NCBI GenBank assembly: GCA_045807725.1
Contig: JBJMGV010000126.1
Span: 186,001-250,000 of the forward strand
Direction: 5' to 3'
Length of the DNA stretch: 64,000 nucleotides
Source: DATENM01 sp045807725
Lineage (GTDB): Bacteria > Acidobacteriota > Blastocatellia > UBA7656
Under the pieces are notes generated by a model. The model did not search any database. It saw nothing but the letters and a program-made list of their open reading frames with translations, and was not told the DNA's origin. Position numbers and translations under genes: made by a program. This document shows positions 17,831-26,273 of this stretch, piece by piece (position 1 is the stretch's first letter; every line of letters begins with the position of its first letter).

Positions 17831-18550
17831 TCACGAATTGACCAGCGCTTCGAGCGCCGGCTTGTTGCGGATGATGAGCGTTGAGCCTTTGACGTAAATA
17901 TATTGCTTGTTCTTGAAGTCGCCGAACAGTCGCGTCACCGTCTCGCGCGACGAGCCGATGATCTGCGCGATCTCTTCGTGCGTCAGCGTCAGCTTCAATT
18001 GAACCCCTTTGTCCGAAGGCTTGCCGTTGCGCTCGCACCATTCGAGCAGCAGCTTGGCCATCTTCTCTGAAGCCGAATGCGATAGTCCTAGCGAACGGAC
18101 GTGCTCGTGCGTCGAATGATAACTCTGGCTCAGGTACTCGGCGGCGCGCAAACAGATGACGCCGTGCTCGGTCAGAAAGCGCAGAAAGTCTTCGCGGCGG
18201 ATGAAGTTCACCTGGCACGGCGCGAGGGTTTCGGCGGTGACTTCGTAAGGCTTGCCGGAGATGGTCGCGCTCAAACCCATCAGCTCGCCCGGTTCGGTAA
18301 TCTGCGTAATCAACGCCTTGCCTTCGCCCGAACAGGTGGTCAGCTTGACGCGTCCCGAACAGAGCATAAAGACACCGCGCGGCGACTGGCCTTCGACAAA
18401 CAGCATCGCGCCTTTGGGGAAGATAGTGCTGTACTTGAGGGTTTCAAACTCCTTCAGCAGATCGACCGGCAGGTCACAGAAGAAGGCACTGGTGCGCAGG
18501 CGGCACTCGACGCAATTCTCGATGATCTCCATTCCATATGGTGAATGCAT
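17831..18550 (-). CDS. Fnr-type transcription regulator (Crp/Fnr family)
   Basis: 239 residues from ATG 18550, preceded by GGAGAG. The cyclic-nucleotide-type sensor domain covers about 25-140 (FPKGAMLFVEGQSP, LCSGRVKL, ITEPGELMGLSA) and the helix-turn-helix about 185-225 (HEEIAQIIGSSRETVTRLF). Four cysteines fit the Fe-S pattern of Fnr: C13, C16 and C25 near the N-terminus, and C112, which aligns with Fnr C122. The spacing C-x2-C-x8-C is longer than in E. coli Fnr. The recognition helix S-R-E-T-V-T-R keeps the Glu and Arg that read GTGA half-sites. It therefore probably senses oxygen or a related redox signal and binds TGTGAC-N4-GTCACA boxes, two clear examples of which lie in this window. 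A direct ligand such as cAMP is less likely. Confidence 0.88.
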   Translation of the reverse strand: MHSPYGMEIIENCVECRLRTSAFFCDLPVDLLKEFETLKYSTIFPKGAMLFVEGQSPRGVFMLCSGRVKLTTCSGEGKALITQITEPGELMGLSATISGKPYEVTAETLAPCQVNFIRREDFLRFLTEHGVICLRAAEYLSQSYHSTHEHVRSLGLSHSASEKMAKLLLEWCERNGKPSDKGVQLKLTLTHEEIAQIIGSSRETVTRLFGDFKNKQYIYVKGSTLIIRNKPALEALVNS

Positions 18551-18871
18551 AACGTCTCTCCGCCTATCGAAATTTCGGGCGGCTGTCCCCTCCACTGGTC
18601 ACAGCCGCCTTTCCATAACCCTTGGGTCTACCCTGATCAGAAGGATGCACATCAGCCTAGTGCAATAAAAAGGCCGAAGCCATTTTGAACAGTTACAGCC
18701 ATCTCGACGCGAATCGCGCCGCCCGGCTGTGGAATGTCACCCAAAGGCTGCGGGAAAGCTCGCAGCGATTTGCACGGCCCGCGCTTGCGCGGCGGCGGCA
18801 TTGCCGGCAACAATAAGAAAGCAGTTTTTGCGCTCGCCCTGGACGCTTGCCAACATTCGCAGAGGTTATCT
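18551..18871. other. Gap between the Fnr-like gene and the DUF1440 gene
   Basis: 321 bp between divergent genes. GGCGGCTGT (18578-18586) and ACAGCCGCC (18601-18609) form a 9-bp inverted repeat with a 14-bp gap just upstream of the Fnr-like gene, with a GGTCACA half-box inside it; this may be an autoregulatory site. GCTGCG-N8-CGCAGC near 18752 is a weaker hairpin. No gene is supported. Confidence 0.4.
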
Positions 18872-19429
18872 ATGAAGCACAGGCAGGCCAAGCCAATGAA
18901 AGGCATCCTTGCAGGCGCGCTGGCCGGACTGGTCGGCGGCCTGGTAATGAATCAGTTTCAAACCCTGTGGAGCAAGCTGAGCGGCGAAGATACACGCTCG
19001 GAACACGCTCACCCGCCGCGCCAGAACGTCGCTCCGCGCAATCTTCACGGCGAGAAGCAATCGCAGAAAGAAGAAGCGCCGGCGACCGTCAAAGCCGCCG
19101 ACGCCATCGCACGCGGCCTGTTCGATCATCGCTTGACCAAAAGCGAGCGCCGCGTCGCCGGCCCGGTGATGCATTACGCCTTCGCCGTCAACACGGGGAT
19201 GATCTACGGCGCGCTGGCTGAATTAACGCCGGTGGCTACGGTCGGCTTCGGCCTGCCGTTCGGCGCGGCGGTGTGGGCCGTGGCCGACGAGGCGGTGGTG
19301 CCGGCGCTGGGCCTATCGAAACCGCCGACCGAATACCCGCTGTCGAATCATCTCTATTCGCTGGCGTCGCACTTCGTCTACGGCGCGAGCACGGAAGCGG
19401 CGCGACGGTTAGCCCGCCGCCTGCTGTGA
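18872..19429 (+). CDS. DUF1440 (YagU-like) inner membrane protein
   Basis: 185 residues from ATG 18872, with AGAGG upstream. KGILAGALAGLVGGLVMNQ forms the first membrane span. A polar, charged stretch of about 55 residues follows, then HYAFAVNTGMIYGALAE, GLPFGAAVWAVADEAVVPALGL and HFVYGASTEAARR, the conserved pattern of DUF1440 membrane proteins. Members such as YagU have been linked to acid tolerance in enteric bacteria, but no mechanism is established. It is convergent with the glycosyltransferase gene, and no operon partners are seen. Confidence 0.8.
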   Translation: MKHRQAKPMKGILAGALAGLVGGLVMNQFQTLWSKLSGEDTRSEHAHPPRQNVAPRNLHGEKQSQKEEAPATVKAADAIARGLFDHRLTKSERRVAGPVMHYAFAVNTGMIYGALAELTPVATVGFGLPFGAAVWAVADEAVVPALGLSKPPTEYPLSNHLYSLASHFVYGASTEAARRLARRLL

Positions 19430-19478
19430 AGGAATGATGAACGACGAATGCGCCGTGGTCTGCAAGCGGCGACCGGCG

Positions 19479-21017
19479 TCATTGCCGCCGCTTCAATCGG
19501 TAAAGGTAGACGCGTCCGTGCCAGTCGGTCGGAAAGGACGGCACGACGAGCTGAAAGCGCTCGCTCGACGCGCCGACTCTCAACTCTGGAAAGGCGCTGA
19601 CCGGCAAGCCTTCATCGCGCTGGCAGACAATGTAATCTATGCCACGTTGTTCGAGGTCGGCGAGAAGGGCTTTCGGCTCTGGCGACAGCCCGGTCGAAGG
19701 GATGAAACGCTCCGGCGGAATCCGGGTCAGCGCCGGAAGCCCGGCGTCATCGCACAGGACGCGAATGTTGGTGTCGCTCTCATAGATGTTTTGCAGATTG
19801 TTGGCGAGAATCTGCCGGGCTGAAGTCTGCCGCGCCGTCTCGCGCGCGTCGCGTATCTGCGTGCGGGCTTCGACGCCGCAGACCACCGCGATGGTAATGG
19901 TCATTACTATTGCCAGCCGCCGCTTGCCGCGCGCTACTTGCACAGCCGCCCACGCCGCCAGCGGCGTCCCCATCGAGAAGAAGATCAATCCGTACCGCTC
20001 CCATATATCCGGCTGATTGCCGCTCAGAAAAGCGGCAACCAGAAAGCCGAGATAGGCGAAGAAGAAGACCGCCGTCGCCAACACGGCCAATCGCTCATTC
20101 GCCAACACAGCCAATCGTTCATCGCTCTCTTGTCGCGGTCTGGTTATTAATCTCTGCTTGAAAATCAACCCCGCCGCGACAAAGCAGCCGAGCAACACCA
20201 CGGGGTTGGCAGAATGAATCAGGCTATCGGCATTGCGTTGCAGGCGGGCCAGCGACAGCGTTTGCAGATGCGGGTAAGCGGTCAGGAGTTCGTTGACGTA
20301 ACGGCTGCGCTCGTGAAAGTAGGCCAGAAAGTCTCCGGTCGCCGCCCAACAGATCACCATCCACAGTAACGGCGCGACCAGCAACAACGCGCAACGCCTG
20401 ATTGAGACGCGCCCCACCGTGAGCCATTCTATGGCCGGCAGCAAAGCGATCAGCATCCAGCTTTCAACGCGAATGAAACCGGCCAGCACTGCGCACACGG
20501 CAGCCGTCGTCCAGCGACGAGTGATCGCCGCATAAAGACTGCCCATCACAGCCAGCGTGTGCGGCACTTCGGTCAGCGTGAAAGCCGAGTAGAGCACGTG
20601 CAGCGGGTTCACGGCCATGAGCAGCGCGGCGGCGAGAGCGACCGTTTTGTTCGTAGTCAATCGCCAGGTCAGCAAGTAGACCAGCGCGCAAACGCCTACA
20701 CCGCAGAAGGCCGACACCAGCTTGGAGACGTAGACCGGGTGATTCGTCAGCGCGCTCAACAACGCACAGACGAATTGATAGAGAGGCAGCCAGAAATTGA
20801 ACAGGGTCTTGAGCGAGAACGTGCCGGCAACCAGATTGGCGCGCATCCGCTCGATGGTTTCGAGATAAGAGTATGCATCGCCGTCGGGGTTCGGCAGGCT
20901 GAAAGCGAGCCAGATTCTCGGCGCGGCGGCGATGCTCAACAAGAGTGCCCACCACCTTGCCTTCGGCCATCGCTTGAACGTTCCGTTTTTCTCGCGCTGC
21001 CTCGCACTCGCGGTCAT
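19479..21017 (-). CDS. GT-C family membrane glycosyltransferase (ArnT/PMT-like)
   Basis: 512 residues from ATG 21017 with GGAAG upstream. It has ten or more predicted membrane spans and an early acidic loop, PNPDGDAYSYLETI, typical of polyprenyl-phosphate-sugar-dependent GT-C enzymes, where the first periplasmic loop carries the catalytic Asp. TLTEVPHTLAVMGSLYAA and FIRVESWMLIALLPAIEW match the dolichyl-phosphate-mannose-type group. The C-terminal 130 residues form a soluble domain. It would transfer a sugar from a lipid carrier to an extracytoplasmic acceptor; neither sugar nor acceptor can be predicted. The phrase ERLAVLA is repeated twice at the DNA level (around 20085-20115), a small internal duplication in a loop. 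Confidence 0.8.
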   Translation of the reverse strand: MTASARQREKNGTFKRWPKARWWALLLSIAAAPRIWLAFSLPNPDGDAYSYLETIERMRANLVAGTFSLKTLFNFWLPLYQFVCALLSALTNHPVYVSKLVSAFCGVGVCALVYLLTWRLTTNKTVALAAALLMAVNPLHVLYSAFTLTEVPHTLAVMGSLYAAITRRWTTAAVCAVLAGFIRVESWMLIALLPAIEWLTVGRVSIRRCALLLVAPLLWMVICWAATGDFLAYFHERSRYVNELLTAYPHLQTLSLARLQRNADSLIHSANPVVLLGCFVAAGLIFKQRLITRPRQESDERLAVLANERLAVLATAVFFFAYLGFLVAAFLSGNQPDIWERYGLIFFSMGTPLAAWAAVQVARGKRRLAIVMTITIAVVCGVEARTQIRDARETARQTSARQILANNLQNIYESDTNIRVLCDDAGLPALTRIPPERFIPSTGLSPEPKALLADLEQRGIDYIVCQRDEGLPVSAFPELRVGASSERFQLVVPSFPTDWHGRVYLYRLKRRQ

Positions 21018-21028
21018 AGGTCTTCCGT

Positions 21029-21125
21029 TCAAGGCAAGAGCACAACTTTGCCGACTAGCGCCGTGTCAGTCTGTGGGCCGACGGCTTCGACCGTGCCCGC
21101 GACTTTGTAACCGACGACCGCCGCA
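21029..21125 (-). pseudogene. Fragment of an MDR-family alcohol dehydrogenase / quinone reductase
   Basis: Read on the minus strand directly after the SDR stop but in another frame, this stretch codes RDAAVVGYKVAGTVEAVG followed by PQTDTALVGKVVLLP and a stop. VVGxExAGxVExVG...VGDxV is the core signature of the GroES-like domain of medium-chain dehydrogenases. Only about 35 codons remain; the zinc ligands and NAD-binding domain are missing. It is the decayed remains of a gene that was probably next to the SDR gene. Confidence 0.55.
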
Positions 21126-21914
21126 TCACGACCGTCCTTCTTCGTCGGTGATGATGGCTTTGACGTGTGCGTTGAGCCGTCGCATACCGCGTATCCAGCG
21201 GTCGTAATCGTCCGCTTTGCGACGAAAGTAATCGAGCACTTCCGGGTGAGGCAGGATCAAGAAACGTTCGTCGCGCAAGCCTTCGACGACTATGGCGGCG
21301 ACTTCATCAGCGTCGAGCGCGCCGTCACGCAGGAACGCGCCGCCGCGCGCACGTTCGAGCATATTCGTCCGCACGCCTTGTGGGCAAAGGCAAGAGACCT
21401 TGATGCCTTGCTCGCCATAAGTGATCGCCAGCCACTCGGCGAAAGCGACCGCCGCGTGCTTGGTCACAGAGTACGGCGCGGAGCCGACCTGCGTGAGCAG
21501 GCCCGCCGCCGAGGCGGTCTGCAATAAGTAACCTTCGCCACGTTCGAGCATCTGCGGCAGCACCGCCCGCGCCGCGTAGATGTGCGCCATCACGTTGACG
21601 CTCCAGATGCGTTGCCAGCCTTCGTCGCTCGCCTCTGGCCCACCATCGAGCGCGATGCCCGCGTTTGAGCAGAAGAGGTCAACGCGCCCAAACGTTTCGG
21701 TCGCCCTGGCAACGAGGTTAATCACATCGGCTTCGACGGCGACGTTGGCGGCGACAGCGAGGCCATCGATTGATTGCGCGACTTCGGCAGCGCCGGCTTC
21801 ATCAATATCAGCGGCGACGACTCGCGCGCCTTCAGTGGCGAAGCGACGACAGAGCGCCCGCCCGATGCCGGTCGCGCCGCCTGTGACGACGGCGACTTTG
21901 TCTTTCAATTCCAT
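21126..21914 (-). CDS. Short-chain dehydrogenase/reductase
   Basis: 262 residues with a full classical SDR pattern. The NAD(P)-binding TGGATGIGRAL lies near residue 12, an Asp (VVAADID) at the end of the second strand suggests NAD preference, and SNAGIALDG gives the Asn-Ala-Gly block. The catalytic Ser (TASAAGLL) and YSVTK follow. GAGAGGATCGC precedes the ATG. The C-terminal segment with KADDYDRWIRGMRRL is like that of SDRs sitting beside acyl-CoA dehydrogenase or quinone reductase genes, and the remnant just downstream agrees with that. The substrate is unknown. Confidence 0.88.
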   Translation of the reverse strand: MELKDKVAVVTGGATGIGRALCRRFATEGARVVAADIDEAGAAEVAQSIDGLAVAANVAVEADVINLVARATETFGRVDLFCSNAGIALDGGPEASDEGWQRIWSVNVMAHIYAARAVLPQMLERGEGYLLQTASAAGLLTQVGSAPYSVTKHAAVAFAEWLAITYGEQGIKVSCLCPQGVRTNMLERARGGAFLRDGALDADEVAAIVVEGLRDERFLILPHPEVLDYFRRKADDYDRWIRGMRRLNAHVKAIITDEEGRS

Positions 21915-22007
21915 GCGATCCTCTCGCGCAAAAGAATGACTTCACCTGATAGCCAGGTTGCGCAGAGGATATGCAAATCACTGCGGATTGTCTAGCGATG
22001 TGGCAAA

Positions 22008-22087
22008 GTGATGAGTGATGAGTGATGAGTGATGAGTGCAAGACCATCCCTTGCCACGCTTCATCACTCATCACTCATCACTCATTA
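22008..22087. repeat. Heptamer-repeat hairpin, unit GTGATGA
   Basis: Four to five GTGATGA units (22008-22038) and their inverse TCATCAC type (about 22060-22085) enclose a short centre with GCAAG/CTTGC self-pairing. The arms are nearly perfect. The amidohydrolase stop codon (22085-22087) is at the edge of the right arm. Confidence 0.88.
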
Positions 22088-23479
22088 CTTCGTACCGGCG
22101 TAGGTTGCGGCGAGGTCATCGAGCATCTTGCGTAGTTGCGCCTCCGTGAGCCACTGGCCGCGCAGCATCACGCCGACGCGCCGCGACACATTCGCCACGT
22201 CTTTGAGCGGGTTGTCTTCAACGAGAATCAAATCGGCGCGACGGCCTACGGCGACTGTGCCGAACTCGTTTTCGGCTTTGAGGTAGACGGCAGGGTTGCG
22301 CGTCCCTGCGGCGAGAATTTGATAAGGCGTCAGGCCGGCGCGCATCATCGCCTGCATCTCTCGATGAAGCGAGAAGCCGGGCACGCTGAACAACTGCGGC
22401 GCGTCCGAACCGAGCATCACCCTGCCCGTGTCGTCCTGCAAAGCCTTCAACACTTTGTTGCGCAACTCAAGCACGCGCTGGCCCGGCTTCGGGTCGGGGT
22501 TCTGCGCCAACTGCCCGGCGCGCTGCTGCGCCCACTGACTAATCATCGGCGGCGGCATATACTTCAGCTCCGGTCGCTGCTTCAACGACTCGATGCCCTC
22601 TGTTCCCATAAAGGTTTGCCATAGCGCCATCGTCGGCACGACCCACGCGCCGGCCTCACGCGTCGCTTTGATGAGCGCCGGTATTTTGCGCTCATCGAGG
22701 TAATCGGCGAACTTCTGCGCGTGCGTCATCGGGTCGGCGTTACGCACCGGCGAATCGTCCGCCTCTAACTCTTCAACGTAGCCGTCGAGGTGCTCAATCG
22801 TTGATTGCCCGGACTTGAGCGCGTGCGGCAACCCGACATCATTCGGCACGTGCCCGCCGAACGGCATGCCGACTTCTTTGGCCGTCTTCACAATTGCGTC
22901 ATACGTCGCCAGCGATAGTCCTTCGTGAATCTTCAGCAGGTCAAAGCCGGCCTGCTTATACTCGCGGACTTTCTGCGCGCCCTCTTCAGGCGAATGCACC
23001 GACTGGCCGGTCATCGCCGGCCCGGCGACATAAAGCCGTGGGCCGAAAACTTCGCCGCGCAGTATGCTGTCTCTTAGAGCCGGATGATTCGGAAAGCCGA
23101 ACATACCGCGAACCGTAGTAACGCCGTTGGCGACGAACAGGAGAAGAAAGGAGCGAGCGACGGCTTCGCCTTGATTCGGGTGCGGCAGGTGGCCGTGCAT
23201 CTCGGCGAGGCCGGGCATCAAGTACTTGCCTTTTGCTTCGACGCGCAATGCGCCGGCGGGGACTTTGACTTTCGCGCTGGGGCCGAGTTCCGCGATGCGG
23301 TCGCCGCGAACGATGACGGTCTGGTCTTCGATAACGCGCTCGCTATCCATCGGCACGACGTTGACGCCGACGAAAGCGACGGGCTGATCTTTCGCGCCTT
23401 CGCTTGCGGCCTCTTTGGCAAAGACGAGGCCGTTGGTGATCAATAGCGTCAGGGCGAGTAGAGCGGCTTTGATCTTCAT
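22085..23479 (-). CDS. Secreted amidohydrolase (imidazolonepropionase-like)
   Basis: 464 residues with a Sec signal peptide ending near VFAK (about residue 22). It belongs to the metal-dependent amidohydrolase superfamily. HGH lies near residue 95, followed by KIHEGLS with the probable bridging Lys, GGHVPNDVG, STIEHLDGY and LGSDAPQLF, which supply the remaining His and Asp ligands. Members of this subgroup outside the cytoplasm act on cyclic amides or peptide-like compounds; the natural substrate is not predictable. AAGGATAG precedes the ATG. It is divergent from the M24 peptidase gene, with 237 bp between them that should hold both promoters. Confidence 0.87.
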   Translation of the reverse strand: MKIKAALLALTLLITNGLVFAKEAASEGAKDQPVAFVGVNVVPMDSERVIEDQTVIVRGDRIAELGPSAKVKVPAGALRVEAKGKYLMPGLAEMHGHLPHPNQGEAVARSFLLLFVANGVTTVRGMFGFPNHPALRDSILRGEVFGPRLYVAGPAMTGQSVHSPEEGAQKVREYKQAGFDLLKIHEGLSLATYDAIVKTAKEVGMPFGGHVPNDVGLPHALKSGQSTIEHLDGYVEELEADDSPVRNADPMTHAQKFADYLDERKIPALIKATREAGAWVVPTMALWQTFMGTEGIESLKQRPELKYMPPPMISQWAQQRAGQLAQNPDPKPGQRVLELRNKVLKALQDDTGRVMLGSDAPQLFSVPGFSLHREMQAMMRAGLTPYQILAAGTRNPAVYLKAENEFGTVAVGRRADLILVEDNPLKDVANVSRRVGVMLRGQWLTEAQLRKMLDDLAATYAGTK

Positions 23480-23716
23480 TCGAGTCTATCCTTGGATGAG
23501 AGAGATTCCACTGGTGTGTCGCTAGAAATTCGCGTTGAGCATAGCAGCCCGTACGAAAAAGCACACGCCGAGAAATGACGAGCCGGCCCGCGCCAGTGAC
23601 GAAGCGGCTCAGCGGCGTGACGAATGCCGATGCAGGAATGTGCGCTGACATCGCGGCGCGAAGCGGCTATCATTATCGCTCTCGCTGAATCGCAACTTGA
23701 TCTTGAAGGAGAAGAG

Positions 23717-24961
23717 ATGAGCATAGACCGCAGGGACTTTATAAAATTGGGCGCGCTCGGCGCGCTCGCGTTCGCGGAGAACCCGAAAGAACTGCTCAGA
23801 CAAGACGCCGGGCAGATTCCGAATATGGCGAAGCAGGCGAAGCCGATCACCCGCGAAGAATACGTCGAGCGACAGGAACGCGCCCGCCGTTATATGCGCG
23901 AGGCCGGCATCAATGCGGTGATGCTGACCGGCGGCACGAGCCTTAACTATTTCACCGGCACGCAGTGGGGCACGAGCGAGCGAATGTTTGCGGCCCTCAT
24001 CCCGGCCAAAGGCGAGTTGGCATTCGTCACGCCGGCCTTTGAGAAAGACCGCGCGATGGAGCAGATCAAGTTCGCCGGCGATGTGCGGACGTGGGAAGAA
24101 GACGAAAGCCCTTATCAACTGGTCGCGCAGGTTCTCAAAGATCGCGGCATCACCGCAGGCAAGCTCGGCATAGAAGAGACGGTCGATTATCGCTTCTCGA
24201 ATGGCGTCGCTCGCGTCGCGCCGGCCATCGAGCTGACGAGCGCCGACCCGGTGACGGCGCGCTGCCGCGGCGTCAAGACGCAACACGAGCTCGACCTGAT
24301 GCGGCTGGCCAATCAGATTACGCTGAAGGCATACGACATTGCGCTCAAGTCATTGCGCGAAGGGATGACGCACGTCGAGTTAGGTCAGAAGATCGCTGCC
24401 GCGCACCGCGAGCTTGGCGCAGGGGGCAGCGCGTTGGTTCTGTTCGGCGCGTGGTCGGCGTCACCGCACGGCACGGTGACGCCGCAGAAGCTGAAGGAAG
24501 GCGACATCGTTCTGGTTGATGGCGGCTGCTCGGTGATGGGTTATCAATCTGACATCACCCGCACGACCGTCTTCGGCAAGCCGTCGGAGAAACAGCTCAA
24601 GGTGTGGGATATCGTTAAGCGCGCGCAGGCCGCCGCATTGAAAGCAGCGCGTCCGGGCGTCGCCTGCGAAGACATAGATGCGGCGGCGCGAAGGGTGATC
24701 GAAGAGGCAGGCTACGGGCCGGGATATAAATACTTCACGCATCGCGTTGGTCACGGCATCGGCATGGACGGCCACGAGTGGACTTACTTGGTGCGCGGCA
24801 ACCAGACGAAACTGGAAGCCGGTATGACCTTCAGCGACGAGCCGGGCATCTACATCCCCGGCGAATTCGGCGTGCGGCACGAAGACATTATGGTCGTCAC
24901 GGAGAAAGGCGCAGAGCTATTCACCGGCCAGGCCGCGTCAATTGATAACCCGTGCAATTGA
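23717..24961 (+). CDS. M24 family aminopeptidase (Xaa-Pro type), probably exported
   Basis: 414 residues from ATG 23717 behind AAGGAGAAGAG. The N-terminus DRRDFIKLGALGALAF has a twin-arginine motif and a short hydrophobic run, so Tat export is possible, though the hydrophobic part is brief. A creatinase-like N-domain (about 60-170) is followed by the pita-bread domain with all five metal ligands: two Asp (VLVDGGCS, YQSDITRT), His (HRVGHGIGMDGHE), and two Glu (FSDEPGIYIPGE, VRHEDIMVVT). It should remove N-terminal residues before proline using two metal ions. The neighbouring amidohydrolase and other exported hydrolases suggest peptide scavenging. Confidence 0.88.
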   Translation: MSIDRRDFIKLGALGALAFAENPKELLRQDAGQIPNMAKQAKPITREEYVERQERARRYMREAGINAVMLTGGTSLNYFTGTQWGTSERMFAALIPAKGELAFVTPAFEKDRAMEQIKFAGDVRTWEEDESPYQLVAQVLKDRGITAGKLGIEETVDYRFSNGVARVAPAIELTSADPVTARCRGVKTQHELDLMRLANQITLKAYDIALKSLREGMTHVELGQKIAAAHRELGAGGSALVLFGAWSASPHGTVTPQKLKEGDIVLVDGGCSVMGYQSDITRTTVFGKPSEKQLKVWDIVKRAQAAALKAARPGVACEDIDAAARRVIEEAGYGPGYKYFTHRVGHGIGMDGHEWTYLVRGNQTKLEAGMTFSDEPGIYIPGEFGVRHEDIMVVTEKGAELFTGQAASIDNPCN

Positions 24962-25045
24962 GCGACGAGGGGACACAGCGAAAAAGACGACGCGGCGAGG
25001 GAAGGACACAGTGATAAACCGCTCCTCTTTCCCCGCGTCACCGCG

Positions 25046-25474
25046 TCACTCTTTCTGCGCGGCGCTGGCAATCTCAGCGGCGAGTCTTTGCATACCGGCG
25101 GGGATTCCCTTCTCCAACTCTGCCGTGCCGGCCAGATAATCCGCCGCCCGCTCGCCTTCGAGCGTGACGCGCTGAGTGAGGCGCGTGGCGGCGTCGGCTA
25201 CGTCTTCAAACTGCCAGTGAAAGCGCACGACCGCGCCCGGCAGGCCGATTTCGATGACGGCGCGGTGGTCGTCTTCGACCTCGATCAGGTGCCAGTTGAT
25301 CGTCTCGCCGCCGCGCGTTTTTGTCGCGCCACGTGTGCCGGCGGCGAAGGGGCCATCAATCGTGAGTGATTCCACCGACGGGTCGGAGAGCCAGTTCTCA
25401 ACGTTGCTCCAGAACTGCCACGCGAAAGCGCGGCTGACCGGGCAGTCAACCGCATATTGAAATTCCCACGCCAT
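25046..25474 (-). CDS. SRPBCC (START-like) domain protein
   Basis: 142 residues covering one SRPBCC fold: the first strand WEFQYAVDCPVSRAFAWQFW, a WSNVENW helix turn, then PFAAGTRGATKTRGG, strands around RFHWQFEDV, and a long C-terminal helix. These proteins form a hydrophobic pocket for lipids, aromatic polyketides or other ligands; many are annotated as polyketide cyclase or activator of Hsp90 homologue, without proof. AGGAG precedes the ATG. It is convergent with the M24 gene and close to msrB, and context gives no clear ligand. Confidence 0.8.
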   Translation of the reverse strand: MAWEFQYAVDCPVSRAFAWQFWSNVENWLSDPSVESLTIDGPFAAGTRGATKTRGGETINWHLIEVEDDHRAVIEIGLPGAVVRFHWQFEDVADAATRLTQRVTLEGERAADYLAGTAELEKGIPAGMQRLAAEIASAAQKE

Positions 25475-25658
25475 TGCTTTGCTCCTGTGATGCGCCGCGA
25501 CTATGCTCGCGCTGGACTACGAATCATTTGGTTGTGCAATCGTTGGCGATTCTACGTCGGTAAAGAGATAAGCGTAAAGCCTCCGACGCTTGCAATGGCG
25601 GCGAGCGGCGGCCAAACTCTTAGCAGAACGTAAGGGTCGTTATCAACGAGGTGAACCG

Positions 25659-26183
25659 ATGAAACCACTTGCCAGCCTGGCGCTGCTCGTCTTAGTCGCG
25701 CTCGCCGTCGCGGGAATAGAATGGCGCGCCGAGGCGATTAACACAGGCGAACCCCAAGCACAGAAGAAAGGACGACGGATGACCGATAAGATAGTTAAAA
25801 GCGATGAAGAATGGCGCAAGCAATTGACGCCGGAGCAGTACGAAGTGACGCGCCACCACGGTACGGAACCCGCCTTCACCGGCGAGTACTGGAATAATCA
25901 CGAGAAGGGCAAGTATGTCTGCGTCTGCTGCGGCCAGGAGTTGTTCAGCTCCGATACCAAGTTCGATTCAGGGACCGGCTGGCCGAGCTTTTCCCGGCCC
26001 ATCGATCAAGACAGCGTTGAAGAGAATCGCGACGCCAGCTACGGCATGGTGCGCACGGAAGTGCTGTGCAGCCGTTGCGCGGCGCACCTCGGCCACGTCT
26101 TTGACGATGGCCCGCGCCCGACGGGTCTGCGCTACTGTATGAACTCGGCGGCGCTCAAGTTCGTCAAAGACGAAACGAGATAA
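25659..26183 (+). CDS. msrB: Peptide methionine-R-sulfoxide reductase MsrB, exported form
   Basis: 174 residues. It reduces the R form of methionine sulfoxide in proteins. Zinc-binding pairs CVCCGQ and CSRC, the GTGWPSF loop and the catalytic Cys in RYCMNSAAL are all present. GAGGTGAACCG lies before ATG 25659, and the first ~25 residues form a signal peptide or anchor, so repair in the periplasm is likely. A second start at ATG 25779 (MTDKIV, behind GAAAGGACGACGG) would give a cytoplasmic protein of usual MsrB length; both products are possible. It ends in a strong shared terminator. Confidence 0.93.
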   Translation: MKPLASLALLVLVALAVAGIEWRAEAINTGEPQAQKKGRRMTDKIVKSDEEWRKQLTPEQYEVTRHHGTEPAFTGEYWNNHEKGKYVCVCCGQELFSSDTKFDSGTGWPSFSRPIDQDSVEENRDASYGMVRTEVLCSRCAAHLGHVFDDGPRPTGLRYCMNSAALKFVKDETR

Positions 26184-26236
26184 GCCGGCCACCAGCGGCT
26201 ACCAGCCCGATTCATTTTTAAAGCGATAAACAGAAA

Positions 26237-26266
26237 GGCGGCGGGACACTTTGCTATCCCGCCGCC
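26237..26266. terminator. Bidirectional intrinsic terminator (msrB / DUF4142)
   Basis: GGCGGCGGGA (26237-26246) pairs perfectly with TCCCGCCGCC (26257-26266) around a 10-nt loop and is followed by ACTTGTTTT. It lies between two convergent genes. Confidence 0.85.
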
Positions 26267-26273
26267 ACTTGTT

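Noticed and set aside
18652..18906. Small minus-strand frame upstream of the Fnr-like gene
   Set aside because: Overlaps the start of the DUF1440 gene, has no ribosome site and no family resemblance.
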